Positions 10,422 to 18,069 of a DNA stretch of 64,000 nucleotides are shown one piece after another. Every line of letters begins with the position of its first letter. The first letter of the stretch is position 1. The stretch comes from Kushneria sinocarnis. GTDB lineage: Bacteria; Pseudomonadota; Gammaproteobacteria; Pseudomonadales; Halomonadaceae. Where the stretch lies: assembly GCF_003633775.1 (NCBI RefSeq), contig NZ_RBIN01000005.1, positions 62,001 to 126,000 of the forward strand, given 5' to 3'. Under the pieces are notes generated by a model that had not been told where the DNA came from, searched no databases, and saw nothing but the letters and a program-made list of their open reading frames with translations. The position numbers and the translations under genes are program-made.

Positions 10422-11207
10422 ATGACCACACTCGCCCATGCCCCGCTGCCTGCAGAATATGCCGGGCAGATCGATGACATCGAGTGGCAGGCGCGCTGCG
10501 AACTTGCCGCGCTCTATCGGCTGATCGCGTACTACCGCATGACCGATCTGATCGATACCCATCTGACCCTGCGGATTCCCGATGGGCAGGATCATTTCCT
10601 GATCAACCACTACGGCATCCCCTTCGAATGCATGCGCGCCTCTGACCTGGTACGCATCGATCACAAGGGCAGCGTCGTGGATCGTCTCAACCCCGAGGGG
10701 CACGTCAATACGGCAGGCTTTGTCATCCATTCGGCAGTGCACATGGCACGCCCGGAGCTCAGCTGTGTCATTCATACCCATACGGCAGCCGGCATGGCAG
10801 TCGCGGCACAGCAGGAGGGACTGCTGCCCATTACCCAGCATGCGCTCAGGTTTTACGGCCATCTCGCCTATCACGAGTATGAGGGCATCGCCCTGGACCT
10901 CGCCGAACGGGAACGCCTGGTTGCCGATCTGGGCCGGCATCGCGCCATGATCCTGCGCAATCACGGTCTGCTGGTCGGCGGGCGGGATGTCCCCGAGGCC
11001 TTCATGGACATCTACTTCCTCGAACGCGCCTGCCAGGCGCAGATCCAGGCACTGTCCGGAGGCCGGCCGCTGCATTATCCCGACGAAGCGACAAGGCAGC
11101 ATACCGCAGCGCAGTTTGACAGCGACAGCGAGGCTGAAATCAACAGGCTCGCCTGGCAGGCCGCCCTGACGCTGATTGCCGATCAGCACCGGCAATGGTG
11201 TTCCTGA
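10422..11207 (+). CDS. Class II aldolase/adducin family protein
   Basis: The 261-residue cytoplasmic protein has the class II aldolase/adducin fold. It shows the metal-site pattern HTHTAAG (around residues 125-131), a NHYGIPFECMRASDLVRID segment where such proteins bind the substrate phosphate or carboxylate, and MILRNHGLLVGG near residue 180 with another metal-ligand His. Many members of this exact type are annotated only as family proteins found in catabolic operons; the substrate is unknown. It has an AGGAG ribosome site and lies 76 bases downstream of gbuA in the same direction, so it is probably co-transcribed. How an aldolase-like enzyme would serve guanidinobutyrate breakdown is unclear. 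Confidence 0.85.
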   Translation: MTTLAHAPLPAEYAGQIDDIEWQARCELAALYRLIAYYRMTDLIDTHLTLRIPDGQDHFLINHYGIPFECMRASDLVRIDHKGSVVDRLNPEGHVNTAGFVIHSAVHMARPELSCVIHTHTAAGMAVAAQQEGLLPITQHALRFYGHLAYHEYEGIALDLAERERLVADLGRHRAMILRNHGLLVGGRDVPEAFMDIYFLERACQAQIQALSGGRPLHYPDEATRQHTAAQFDSDSEAEINRLAWQAALTLIADQHRQWCS

Positions 11208-11302
11208 ATGACCGCCGGGAGGCAGTGGCCCGGCCATCATGCCGCCCTGCCTGACGGACAACAACAATCACCCGCCCCCGGGGGCGGAAGGAGATAGCAC
11301 TC

Positions 11303-12703
11303 ATGTGGCTCGATCTGCTGGTAATCGCCCTTTATGCGCTGGGCATGCTCTGCCTGGGCTGGTGGGGCATGAAACGCGCTACCAACCAGGAGGATTATCT
11401 GGTCGCCGGCCGCCGGCTGGGGCCGGGGCTCTATATCGGCACCCTCTCGGCGGTGGTACTCGGCGGGGCCTCCACCGTGGGTACCGTCAAGCTCGGCTAC
11501 ACCTACGGGCTGTCGGGCATGTGGCTGTGCGCCGCGCTCGGTCTGGGACTGATCGTGCTCAGTCTGGCGCTGGCCAGACCACTGGCGAAGCTGAAGCTCT
11601 ATACCGTCACCCAGCTGCTGGAGCGGCGCTATACCCCGGCGGCGAAGACGGTCAGCTCGGCGGTCATGCTCGCCTATGACCTGATGATCGCCGTCACCTC
11701 GACCATCGCCATCGGCACCCTGGTGACGGTACTGTTCTCGGTGCCCTCCTGGGTGGGCATTCTGATCGGCGGCACCATCGTGGTGATCTACTCCACCATC
11801 GGCGGCATGTGGTCGCTGACGCTGACCGACATCATCCAGTTTCTGGTGATGACAGTGGGCATGGTGGCACTGATGCTGCCACTGACGGTGCACTATGCCG
11901 GCGGCTGGTCGGCGCTGATGGCAAAGGCCGAGCCGGGGCACTTCTCGCTGACCGGCATCGGCTGGAACACCATCATCACCTACTTCGTGATCTATTTTCT
12001 CGGCATTCTCATCGGCCAGGACATCTGGCAGCGGGTCTTTACAGCCCGCTCGAGCGGGGTGGCCCGGGTGGCCGGCACGGCCGCCGGGCTCTACTGTATC
12101 GCCTATGGCGTGCTCGGCGCACTGGTGGGGGTTGCCGCCAGCGTGCTGCTGCCGAATCTCGACGACGCCAACAACGCCTTCGCTGCGGTGGCCCAGCTGG
12201 CACTGCCCGACGGTGTCCGCGGACTGATCATTGCCGCGGCCATGGCGGCGATGATGTCGACCTCCAGCGCTGGCACGCTGGCGGCCTCGACGCTGCTGAC
12301 CCGCGATCTGCTGCCGGCCGTCAACGGCGGCCGGCCGGTCGAGCGGCTTGCCAGCCATCGGCTCTGCACCCTGGCGATCGGCGTGGTGACCATCCTGCTG
12401 TCGCTGCTGGTGGATGATGTCATCGGCGCCCTGACCATCGCCTACAACCTGCTGGTCGGCGGCATGCTGGTACCGATCATCGGCGCCATGTTCTGGAAGC
12501 GGGCCTCCAACGCCGGCGCCATCGGCGCCATGATCGCCGGCACGCTGGCGGTGGTAGTCTTCATGCTCAAGGACGGCCTGCTGGCCAACTCGCCGATCTA
12601 TGCCGGTCTGATCGCCAGCCTGCTGGTATTCGTGGCCGGCAGCCTGCTGCGCCCGCAGTCGCATGCCACGCCAGCGACCGCCAGCCGCACGGGAGGGGCC
12701 TGA
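11303..12703 (+). CDS. Sodium:solute symporter family transporter in the guanidino-compound cluster
   Basis: A 466-residue SSS-family inner-membrane transporter with about 13 hydrophobic segments. Typical marks are GTLSAVVLGGASTVGTVKLGYTYG near residues 45-70, GQDIWQRVFTAR near 240, and AAAMAAMMSTSSAGTLAASTLLTRDLL near 310-335, where SSF proteins carry the Na+-site serines/threonines. A strong GGAAGGAG site precedes the start, and the next gene begins one base after its stop. Given its neighbours, uptake of 4-guanidinobutyrate, 2-ketoarginine or a related cation is the best guess. It is distinct from the SSF protein at 3049-4503. Confidence 0.87.
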   Translation: MWLDLLVIALYALGMLCLGWWGMKRATNQEDYLVAGRRLGPGLYIGTLSAVVLGGASTVGTVKLGYTYGLSGMWLCAALGLGLIVLSLALARPLAKLKLYTVTQLLERRYTPAAKTVSSAVMLAYDLMIAVTSTIAIGTLVTVLFSVPSWVGILIGGTIVVIYSTIGGMWSLTLTDIIQFLVMTVGMVALMLPLTVHYAGGWSALMAKAEPGHFSLTGIGWNTIITYFVIYFLGILIGQDIWQRVFTARSSGVARVAGTAAGLYCIAYGVLGALVGVAASVLLPNLDDANNAFAAVAQLALPDGVRGLIIAAAMAAMMSTSSAGTLAASTLLTRDLLPAVNGGRPVERLASHRLCTLAIGVVTILLSLLVDDVIGALTIAYNLLVGGMLVPIIGAMFWKRASNAGAIGAMIAGTLAVVVFMLKDGLLANSPIYAGLIASLLVFVAGSLLRPQSHATPATASRTGGA

Positions 12704-12704
12704 C

Positions 12705-14318
12705 ATGACCACCCTCGCCCACTGGCTGGTCACGGCCCTCGAGGCGCGCGGCCTCGAGACCGTGTTCGGCATTCCCGGCGTCCATACCATCGAGCTCTAT
12801 CGCGGCCTGGCAGGCAGCCGGCTGCGTCACGTCACCCCGCGCCACGAGCAGGGGGCCGGCTTCATGGCCGACGGCCATGCCCGCGCCAGCGGGCGGCCGG
12901 CCGCCTGTTTCATCATCACCGGACCGGGGATGACCAACATCGCCACCGCCATGGCCCAGGCTTATGCCGACAGCGTCCCGATGCTGGTGATCTCCAGCGT
13001 CAACCGGCGGCGTGAACTCGGCATGCAGGAGGGGCGCCTGCACGAGCTGCCCTCGCAGCAGCAGAGCATGAGCGGGCTGTGCGCCTTCAGCCATACCCTG
13101 CTGGAGCCGGCCAACCTGCCCGCCGTGCTCGATCGTGCCTTCGCCGTGTTCGCCACCTGCCGGCCGCGGCCGGTGCATATCGAGATTCCCCGCGACCTGT
13201 TCGCCGCCGAGTGCCCGCTGCCCGCTGCCGGGCCGCTGCCGGTTTTTCATCCGCCGGGCGCCGATCCGGCCGCCATCGAGCAGGCCGCACAGTGGCTCAA
13301 CGCGGCCGACCGGCCGCTGCTGCTACTGGGCGGCGGTGCCCTCCACGATCCCGACACGGCGCGGCGGCTGGCCGAGCGGCTTGATGCCCCGACCCTCACC
13401 ACCATCAACGCGCGCGGCCTGCTGGGCCGCGCGCATCCCCTCGATCTGGGTGCCAATGCCACCTGGCCGGCGGTGCGCGAGCATGCCGCCCGTGCCGATG
13501 TCATTCTGGCGATCGGCACCGAGCTCGGCGAAACCGATTACGACGTGACCTTCGATGAGGGCTTTCGGCTCACCGGCCGGCTGATCCGCGTCGATATCGA
13601 CGCCGAGGCCCTGAGCACCAGCCATCGCCCGGCCCTGGCGATGGTGGCCGAGGCCGGCGGTGCCCTGCGCGCCCTGCTGCCCCGGCTCGAACAGGGTCAC
13701 CACGCCGGCGCCGCTACGGTCGCCTCCCTGCACGGGCAGCTGGCGCTGGCCGAACGGGCCGACATGGCGCCCTTCGTGCCGCTGTTCGAGATGCTGGATC
13801 GGCTGCTGCCGGAAGCCATCGTGGTGGGTGATTCCACGGCCCCGGTCTATGCCGGTAACCATCTCGCCCGGCGCGGGCAGGTGCGACGCTGGTTCAATGC
13901 CTCGACCGGCTACGGCGCCCTCGGCTACGCCCTGCCGGCCGCCATCGGCGCCGCGCTCGGTGCACCCCGCCAGCCCGACGGTGCGCCGCCGCCGGTGGTG
14001 GCCCTGGTCGGCGATGGCGGGCTGATGTTCACCCTCGCCGAGCTCGCCACCGCCCGGGATGAACACCTCCCGCTGATCGTGATTGTCTGGCACAACGCCG
14101 GTTACGAAGAGATTCGCCACGCCATGGACGCGGCCGATGTCCCGCGTCTGGGGGTCGATCCCGTGGCACCGGACTTCGCGGCGATTGCCGCCGGTTTCGG
14201 CTGCCACTGGCAGCAGCTCGCCACGCCCGGAGAGCTGGCCGCCACGCTGTCGACCGCGGCCGAACGCCAGGATGCCCCCTGGCTGATCGAGATCGATGCC
14301 ACCCGCTGGCCCGGCTGA
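12705..14318 (+). CDS. aruI: 5-guanidino-2-oxopentanoate (2-ketoarginine) decarboxylase, ThDP-dependent
   Basis: Predicted to decarboxylate 2-ketoarginine to 4-guanidinobutyraldehyde in the arginine transaminase pathway. The 537-residue protein has the three ThDP-enzyme domains. The N-terminal PYR domain has FGIPGVHTIELYRGL and the catalytic Glu48 in RHEQGAGFMADGHARASG. A central domain follows, and the C-terminal PP domain has the cofactor motif from GDGGLMFTLAEL to the VWHN asparagine. The FGIPGVHTIELYRGL and GRLHELPSQQ stretches are characteristic of AruI-type proteins rather than acetolactate synthase. The start lies one base after the symporter stop with GGGAGGGG upstream, so coupling is likely. 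The transaminase (aruH) and aldehyde dehydrogenase (kauB) steps are not in this window. Confidence 0.88.
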   Translation: MTTLAHWLVTALEARGLETVFGIPGVHTIELYRGLAGSRLRHVTPRHEQGAGFMADGHARASGRPAACFIITGPGMTNIATAMAQAYADSVPMLVISSVNRRRELGMQEGRLHELPSQQQSMSGLCAFSHTLLEPANLPAVLDRAFAVFATCRPRPVHIEIPRDLFAAECPLPAAGPLPVFHPPGADPAAIEQAAQWLNAADRPLLLLGGGALHDPDTARRLAERLDAPTLTTINARGLLGRAHPLDLGANATWPAVREHAARADVILAIGTELGETDYDVTFDEGFRLTGRLIRVDIDAEALSTSHRPALAMVAEAGGALRALLPRLEQGHHAGAATVASLHGQLALAERADMAPFVPLFEMLDRLLPEAIVVGDSTAPVYAGNHLARRGQVRRWFNASTGYGALGYALPAAIGAALGAPRQPDGAPPPVVALVGDGGLMFTLAELATARDEHLPLIVIVWHNAGYEEIRHAMDAADVPRLGVDPVAPDFAAIAAGFGCHWQQLATPGELAATLSTAAERQDAPWLIEIDATRWPG

Positions 14319-14367
14319 GAGGAGGCCGCAGGCCCTGGCGCTTCACATCCCGACGGAACAGGGTTAG

Positions 14368-14391
14368 ACTTTGGTCTATATCGACCAAGGT
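14368..14391. promoter_or_regulatory. Inverted repeat with TTGGTC/GACCAA arms, candidate operator
   Basis: Arms ACTTTGGTC and GACCAAGGT (one mismatch) are separated by TATATC. The dyad sits 35 bases upstream of the start of the 150-residue unknown gene at 14426. GACCAAAGTC-like elements are known to me from LuxR/NarL-type control of acetate and alcohol genes, but I could not verify a match. Confidence 0.4.
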
Positions 14392-14425
14392 CGTAGATGG
14401 CGTTCCCGTCAGGAGGTTACCGCTC

Positions 14426-14878
14426 ATGTCACTGGCCACTTTCATGCCCCGGCTGTCGCGCTATACCGCGACGCTGCTCTCCTCGTTCACCGACGCCTCT
14501 GCCGAGCGTCCGCAGCGGGCCCCGGCGCCCCGCCGGAGCGAAGCGCTCCGCTATCACGCCGTGCGCTCCGGCGGTCGCTGCCTGTGTCTGGCGGAATTCA
14601 GCGGCGCGGCTGCCACGCCGGTGTCGCTTGCGCTGCGTGACGACCTGCTCGAGGATACCGCCAACGCCCGTGACGCCGAGCGCTTTGCGGTGACCTGGCT
14701 TGCGCACTACTTCAACGATGACGAGCAGGCTCGCCGGCATGCCCCGTATCTGGCGCGCGCCCTGGCGACGCGTCTGGGCGCGGGTGGTTTTGTCACGCTC
14801 TATACCAGTGAGCTGAGTCGACTGACCAGCCTCGAACGGCATGCCGATCAGCCCAGATGGGTGGCCTACAGCCTGTAA
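14426..14878 (+). CDS. Unknown protein, 150 aa
   Basis: I do not recognise a family. The protein starts MSLATFMPRLSRYTATLLSS with a mildly amphipathic N-terminus but no clear signal peptide. It continues with a basic Pro/Arg-rich linker (about residues 25-45) and a more ordered, Ala/Arg-rich C-terminal part (RHAPYLARALATRLGAGG, then TLYTSELSRLTSLERH). Reality is supported by a perfect AGGAGGT ribosome site, codon use like the neighbours and a marked dyad just upstream. It stands alone between aruI and the radical SAM gene, with promoter signals on both sides. Confidence 0.62.
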   Translation: MSLATFMPRLSRYTATLLSSFTDASAERPQRAPAPRRSEALRYHAVRSGGRCLCLAEFSGAAATPVSLALRDDLLEDTANARDAERFAVTWLAHYFNDDEQARRHAPYLARALATRLGAGGFVTLYTSELSRLTSLERHADQPRWVAYSL

Positions 14879-14914
14879 CCGGCGCCGGACTGGTCAACCC
14901 GACGCGCCCAGTAT

Positions 14915-14932
14915 ACTGTATGCAAATACAGT
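14915..14932. promoter_or_regulatory. LexA (SOS) box upstream of the radical SAM gene
   Basis: ACTGTATGCAAATACAGT contains the exact gammaproteobacterial LexA pattern CTGT-N8-ACAG. It lies 17 bases upstream of the radical SAM start codon, a position where LexA would block transcription. Confidence 0.85.
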
Positions 14933-14948
14933 TATCGGGAGCGTCGTC

Positions 14949-16025
14949 ATGTCCGCTTCATCCCTTCGTGGCCGGGGTGCCAGTCACAATCCGCACCACC
15001 GTTTCGAACGCATCCGGATCGATGCCGTCGACGATGGCTGGTGGCAGGAGGAGAGCGAGCCGACCCGCGCCACCGAGGTGCGCTGCGAACAGAGCCGCTC
15101 GGCAATCTCGCGCAACGACTCACCGGACATTCCCTTCGCGCGTTCACTCAACCCCTATCGCGGCTGCGAGCACGGCTGCATCTACTGCTTTGCCCGCCCC
15201 AGCCATGCGTACTGGGACTTCTCGCCGGGACTCGACTTCGAAACCCGGCTGATCGCGCGTACCAACCTGGCCGAACAGCTCGCTCGCGAACTGCAGCAGC
15301 CCGGCTATCAGTGTCAGCCGATCGCCATCGGGGCCAATACCGACCCCTACCAGCCGATCGAGCGCGAACACCGGCTGACCCGGGGCGTGCTGGAGGTGCT
15401 GCTCGCCCACCGCCACCCGGCGACCCTCACCACCCGCAGCACGCTGGTACTGCGCGATCTCGATCTGCTCGGTCGGCTTGCCGAGCAGCGCCTGGTGCGG
15501 GTATTCATCAGCTTTACCACCCTGGATCGCGAGCTCAAGCGCCTGATGGAACCCCGGGCGGCCTCACCGCAGGGGCGGCTGCGCATCATCGAGACGCTCA
15601 GCGCACACGGCATACCGGTCGGCATCATCACCGCGCCGATGATCCCGATGATCAACGACATGGAGCTGGAACGCCTGCTCGAAGCCGGCCGCAACGCCGG
15701 TGCCACCAGTGCCGGCTATACCTTTCTGCGCCTGCCCCATGAGGTACGCCCGCTGTTCGAAAGCTGGCTCGCCGAGCACTTCCCCGAGCGGGCCGGCCAT
15801 GTCATGAGCCTGATCCGCCAGTCCCGCGGCGGGCGTGACTACGACAGCCGTTTCGGCCACCGCCTGCGCGGTAACGGGCCCTTCGCCGACCTGCTGGCCC
15901 AGCGTTTCCGTCTTGCCATTCGAAGGCTCGGCCTCAACCGGCGCCGCCAGGAGCACGCCCTGGACTGCTCGCGCTTCGCCCCGCCGGGGCAGCAGATGGC
16001 GCTGTGGCCGGAGGCCGACGAGTGA
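14949..16025 (+). CDS. PA0069-family radical SAM protein, SOS-controlled
   Basis: A cytoplasmic 358-residue [4Fe-4S] radical SAM enzyme of unknown substrate, closest in type to the PA0069/SplB-like group. The cluster motif is CEHGCIYCFAR (CxxxCxxC with Cys-x3-Cys-x2-Cys spacing), preceded by SLNPYRGCEHGC and followed by AIGANTDPYQPIEREHRLTRGVLEVL and TLTTRSTLVLRDLDLL, which are hallmarks of this family. The start MSASSLRGRG at 14949 has GGGAGCG upstream and follows a clear LexA box; a longer frame would run through that operator. As I recall, the Pseudomonas aeruginosa homologue PA0069 belongs to the LexA regulon, so a DNA-damage role is likely. Confidence 0.9.
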   Translation: MSASSLRGRGASHNPHHRFERIRIDAVDDGWWQEESEPTRATEVRCEQSRSAISRNDSPDIPFARSLNPYRGCEHGCIYCFARPSHAYWDFSPGLDFETRLIARTNLAEQLARELQQPGYQCQPIAIGANTDPYQPIEREHRLTRGVLEVLLAHRHPATLTTRSTLVLRDLDLLGRLAEQRLVRVFISFTTLDRELKRLMEPRAASPQGRLRIIETLSAHGIPVGIITAPMIPMINDMELERLLEAGRNAGATSAGYTFLRLPHEVRPLFESWLAEHFPERAGHVMSLIRQSRGGRDYDSRFGHRLRGNGPFADLLAQRFRLAIRRLGLNRRRQEHALDCSRFAPPGQQMALWPEADE

Positions 16026-16038
16026 CGCCGCGAACACA

Positions 16039-16067
16039 TTGACGGGATGACATCCGGCCGCCATGCT
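16039..16067 (+). promoter_or_regulatory. Candidate sigma-70 promoter upstream of the quinone oxidoreductase gene
   Basis: TTGACG and CATGCT are spaced by 17 bases. The -10 is poor. A palindrome (16068-16081) follows at once, where a repressor could act. Confidence 0.3.
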
Positions 16068-16081
16068 GTTAGCGGGCTAAC
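16068..16081. promoter_or_regulatory. Palindrome GTTAGC-GG-GCTAAC, candidate operator
   Basis: A perfect dyad with 6-bp arms lies 21 bases before the start of the oxidoreductase gene and just after a possible promoter. The position suits repression of a stress- or substrate-induced oxidoreductase. The cognate regulator is not nearby. Confidence 0.4.
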
Positions 16082-16102
16082 GGACTACAGGAAGGCACAC
16101 AC

Positions 16103-17092
16103 ATGTCACGTATCGTTCGCTTTCACGAACTGGGCGGTCCCGACGTTCTTCGCCTCGAGGAGGTGAGCGTCGCGCCCCCCGGGCCCGGGGAGGTGCAGAT
16201 CCGACCCCGGGCCCTCGGCATCAACCGGGCCGAGGTCATGTACCGCACCGGCCAGTATCTGGTACAGCCGGAATTCCCTGCCGTGATCGGTTATGAAGCG
16301 GCCGGCACCGTTGAAGCCGTGGGGGAAGGCGTCAGCGAATTTGCCATCGGCGATGCCGTCAGTGTCATTCCGGCCTTCTCGTTTGCCGATTACGGCGTGC
16401 ATGGCGAACTCGTCAACGCCCCGGTGCACGCCGTGGTCAGACACCCGGCCAACCTCTCCTTCGAGCAGGCCGCTGCCGCCTGGATGATGTATACCACGGC
16501 CTATGGCGCGCTGATCGATATTGCCGACCTGCAGCCGGGCGACACGGTACTGATCCGGGCGGCGTCCAGCAGTGTGGGGCTGGCGGCCATCCAGATCGCC
16601 AATCAGATCGGCGCCATTCCGGTGGCCCTGACACGCACCGACAGCAAGCGTCAGGCCCTGCTCGATGCCGGAGCGCAGCACGTCATCGCAACCGAGGAAC
16701 AGGATCTGATCGAGGCGGTCGAGCGCATTACTGCCGGAGAGGGCGCCCGGGTGGCCTTCGATCCGGTCGGCGGCCGGAAAGTCCGCAATATCCTGAAGAC
16801 GCTGAAATTCGGTGGCTTCTTCTTCCAGTACGGCGCCCTGGAAACCGATGACCTGACCATTCCGGTCATGGAGCTGCTGGGCAAGGATCTGACCATTCGC
16901 GGCTATCAGCTGTTCGAGGTCACCGGCGATCCGCAGCGGATGCAGCGCGCACGCGATTTCATCCACGCGGGTCTGGCCAGCGGTCAGCTTGCGCCAATCA
17001 TCGCCCGCAGCTTCCCGCTCGAGGAGATGGCCGAGGCCCATCGCTACATGGAATCCAACAGCCAGATCGGCAAGATCATCGTGACGGTGTGA
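16103..17092 (+). CDS. Zinc-independent MDR oxidoreductase (quinone oxidoreductase/crotonyl-CoA-reductase-like)
   Basis: A 329-residue cytoplasmic NAD(P)H-dependent medium-chain dehydrogenase/reductase. The GroES-like N-terminal domain has GINRAEVMYRTGQY and PAVIGYEAAGTVEAVG. The Rossmann domain has VLIRAASSSVGLAAIQIANQIGA (about residues 149-171). The catalytic-zinc ligands of alcohol dehydrogenases are absent, which places it in the quinone-oxidoreductase-like branch. The C-terminal MAEAHRYMESNSQIGKIIVTV is typical. It has an AGGAAGG ribosome site and is preceded by a small palindrome. The natural substrate is unknown; reduction of quinones or reactive enones is the usual activity. Confidence 0.87.
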   Translation: MSRIVRFHELGGPDVLRLEEVSVAPPGPGEVQIRPRALGINRAEVMYRTGQYLVQPEFPAVIGYEAAGTVEAVGEGVSEFAIGDAVSVIPAFSFADYGVHGELVNAPVHAVVRHPANLSFEQAAAAWMMYTTAYGALIDIADLQPGDTVLIRAASSSVGLAAIQIANQIGAIPVALTRTDSKRQALLDAGAQHVIATEEQDLIEAVERITAGEGARVAFDPVGGRKVRNILKTLKFGGFFFQYGALETDDLTIPVMELLGKDLTIRGYQLFEVTGDPQRMQRARDFIHAGLASGQLAPIIARSFPLEEMAEAHRYMESNSQIGKIIVTV

Positions 17093-17211
17093 GCGGGGTC
17101 GCGGCCCGCAAGCCGCGATACCTTCGACGAAAAGGGGGCCGGCGGGCGGGCCCCGTTCGGGATGTGCTGGACTACACTCGGGGATGTCTTTCATTTCATG
17201 TGAGTGCCGGC

Positions 17212-18069
17212 ATGCGTGCAGCCAGTACCGCCCCGCCTTCCTCCCGCCCGGTCAGACGCCACGCCCTGCCGGTCCGCCTCTGGCACTGGTTCAACCTGTG
17301 GTGTCTGGTCGTGCTGCTGATGAGCGGGCTGCAGATCTTCAATGCCCATCCGGCGCTCTACTGGGGCAGCGTTTCCAATTTCGACGATCCCTGGCTTGAG
17401 ATGTACGCCATCCGCGCATCCGATGGCGCAATCGAAGGGGTGACGGCGCTCGGCCCCTGGCAGTTCGAGACCACCGGCGTGCTGGGCTACTCCAGCATCA
17501 ATGGCCAGCAGACGGTGCGCGGCTTTCCTGCCTGGGCCACCCTGCCGAGCCATCAGTTTCTCTCCATGGGGCGGCTGTGGCACTTCTTCTTCGGCTGGCT
17601 GTTTGCCGTCAGCGGCGCGCTCTTCGTGCTCCATGCCGTGATCAGCGGGCACCTGCGACGGGATCTGTGGCCCGCCGGCCGCGAGTGGCGGGGGCTCGGC
17701 CGCGACATGCTCAATCATCTGAAATTCCGCTTTCACGATCATGCGGGCAAGTACAACAGCCTGCAGAAGCTCAGCTACGCCGGCGTCATCTTCGCGGCCC
17801 TGCCGCTGATGATCGTGACCGGCCTGTGCATGTCGCCCACCGTCAATGCAGCTGCCCCCTGGCTGCTGGATCTGTTCGGGGGGCGTCAGAGCGCCCGCTC
17901 GCTGCATTTCATCATCGCCGGCTCGCTGGTGCTGTTTGTCATCGTGCATGTACTGCTGGTACTGCTTACCCACCCGCTGCGCCAGCTGCGGGGCATGATC
18001 ACCGGACGGGCGCCGGAGCGGCACGGGTCGCGTCGAACCGACGGCCATCCGGAGGTGCCCCATGAGTGA
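17212..18069 (+). CDS. Cytochrome b561-type membrane subunit
   Basis: A 285-residue inner-membrane di-heme cytochrome b of the thiosulfate-reductase/formate-dehydrogenase gamma type. It probably passes electrons between the quinone pool and the molybdoenzyme encoded next. Visible marks: the N-terminal basic stretch then LPVRLWHWFNLWCLVVLLMSGLQIF (heme His in the first helix), GRLWHFFFGWLFAVSGALFVLHAV (second helix pair, several His), and two more C-terminal helices with SLHFIIAGSLVLFVIVHVLLVLLTH. The start at 17212 drops an unconserved basic leader of 41 residues. Its end overlaps the next start by 8 bases, so the two genes form a coupled pair. Confidence 0.85.
   Translation: MRAASTAPPSSRPVRRHALPVRLWHWFNLWCLVVLLMSGLQIFNAHPALYWGSVSNFDDPWLEMYAIRASDGAIEGVTALGPWQFETTGVLGYSSINGQQTVRGFPAWATLPSHQFLSMGRLWHFFFGWLFAVSGALFVLHAVISGHLRRDLWPAGREWRGLGRDMLNHLKFRFHDHAGKYNSLQKLSYAGVIFAALPLMIVTGLCMSPTVNAAAPWLLDLFGGRQSARSLHFIIAGSLVLFVIVHVLLVLLTHPLRQLRGMITGRAPERHGSRRTDGHPEVPHE

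Noticed and set aside
11237-12790. Minus-strand open frame opposite the cluster symporter
   Set aside because: This is the same shadow effect; the product is His/Gln/Asp/Gly-rich and crosses the gene boundary between the symporter and aruI.
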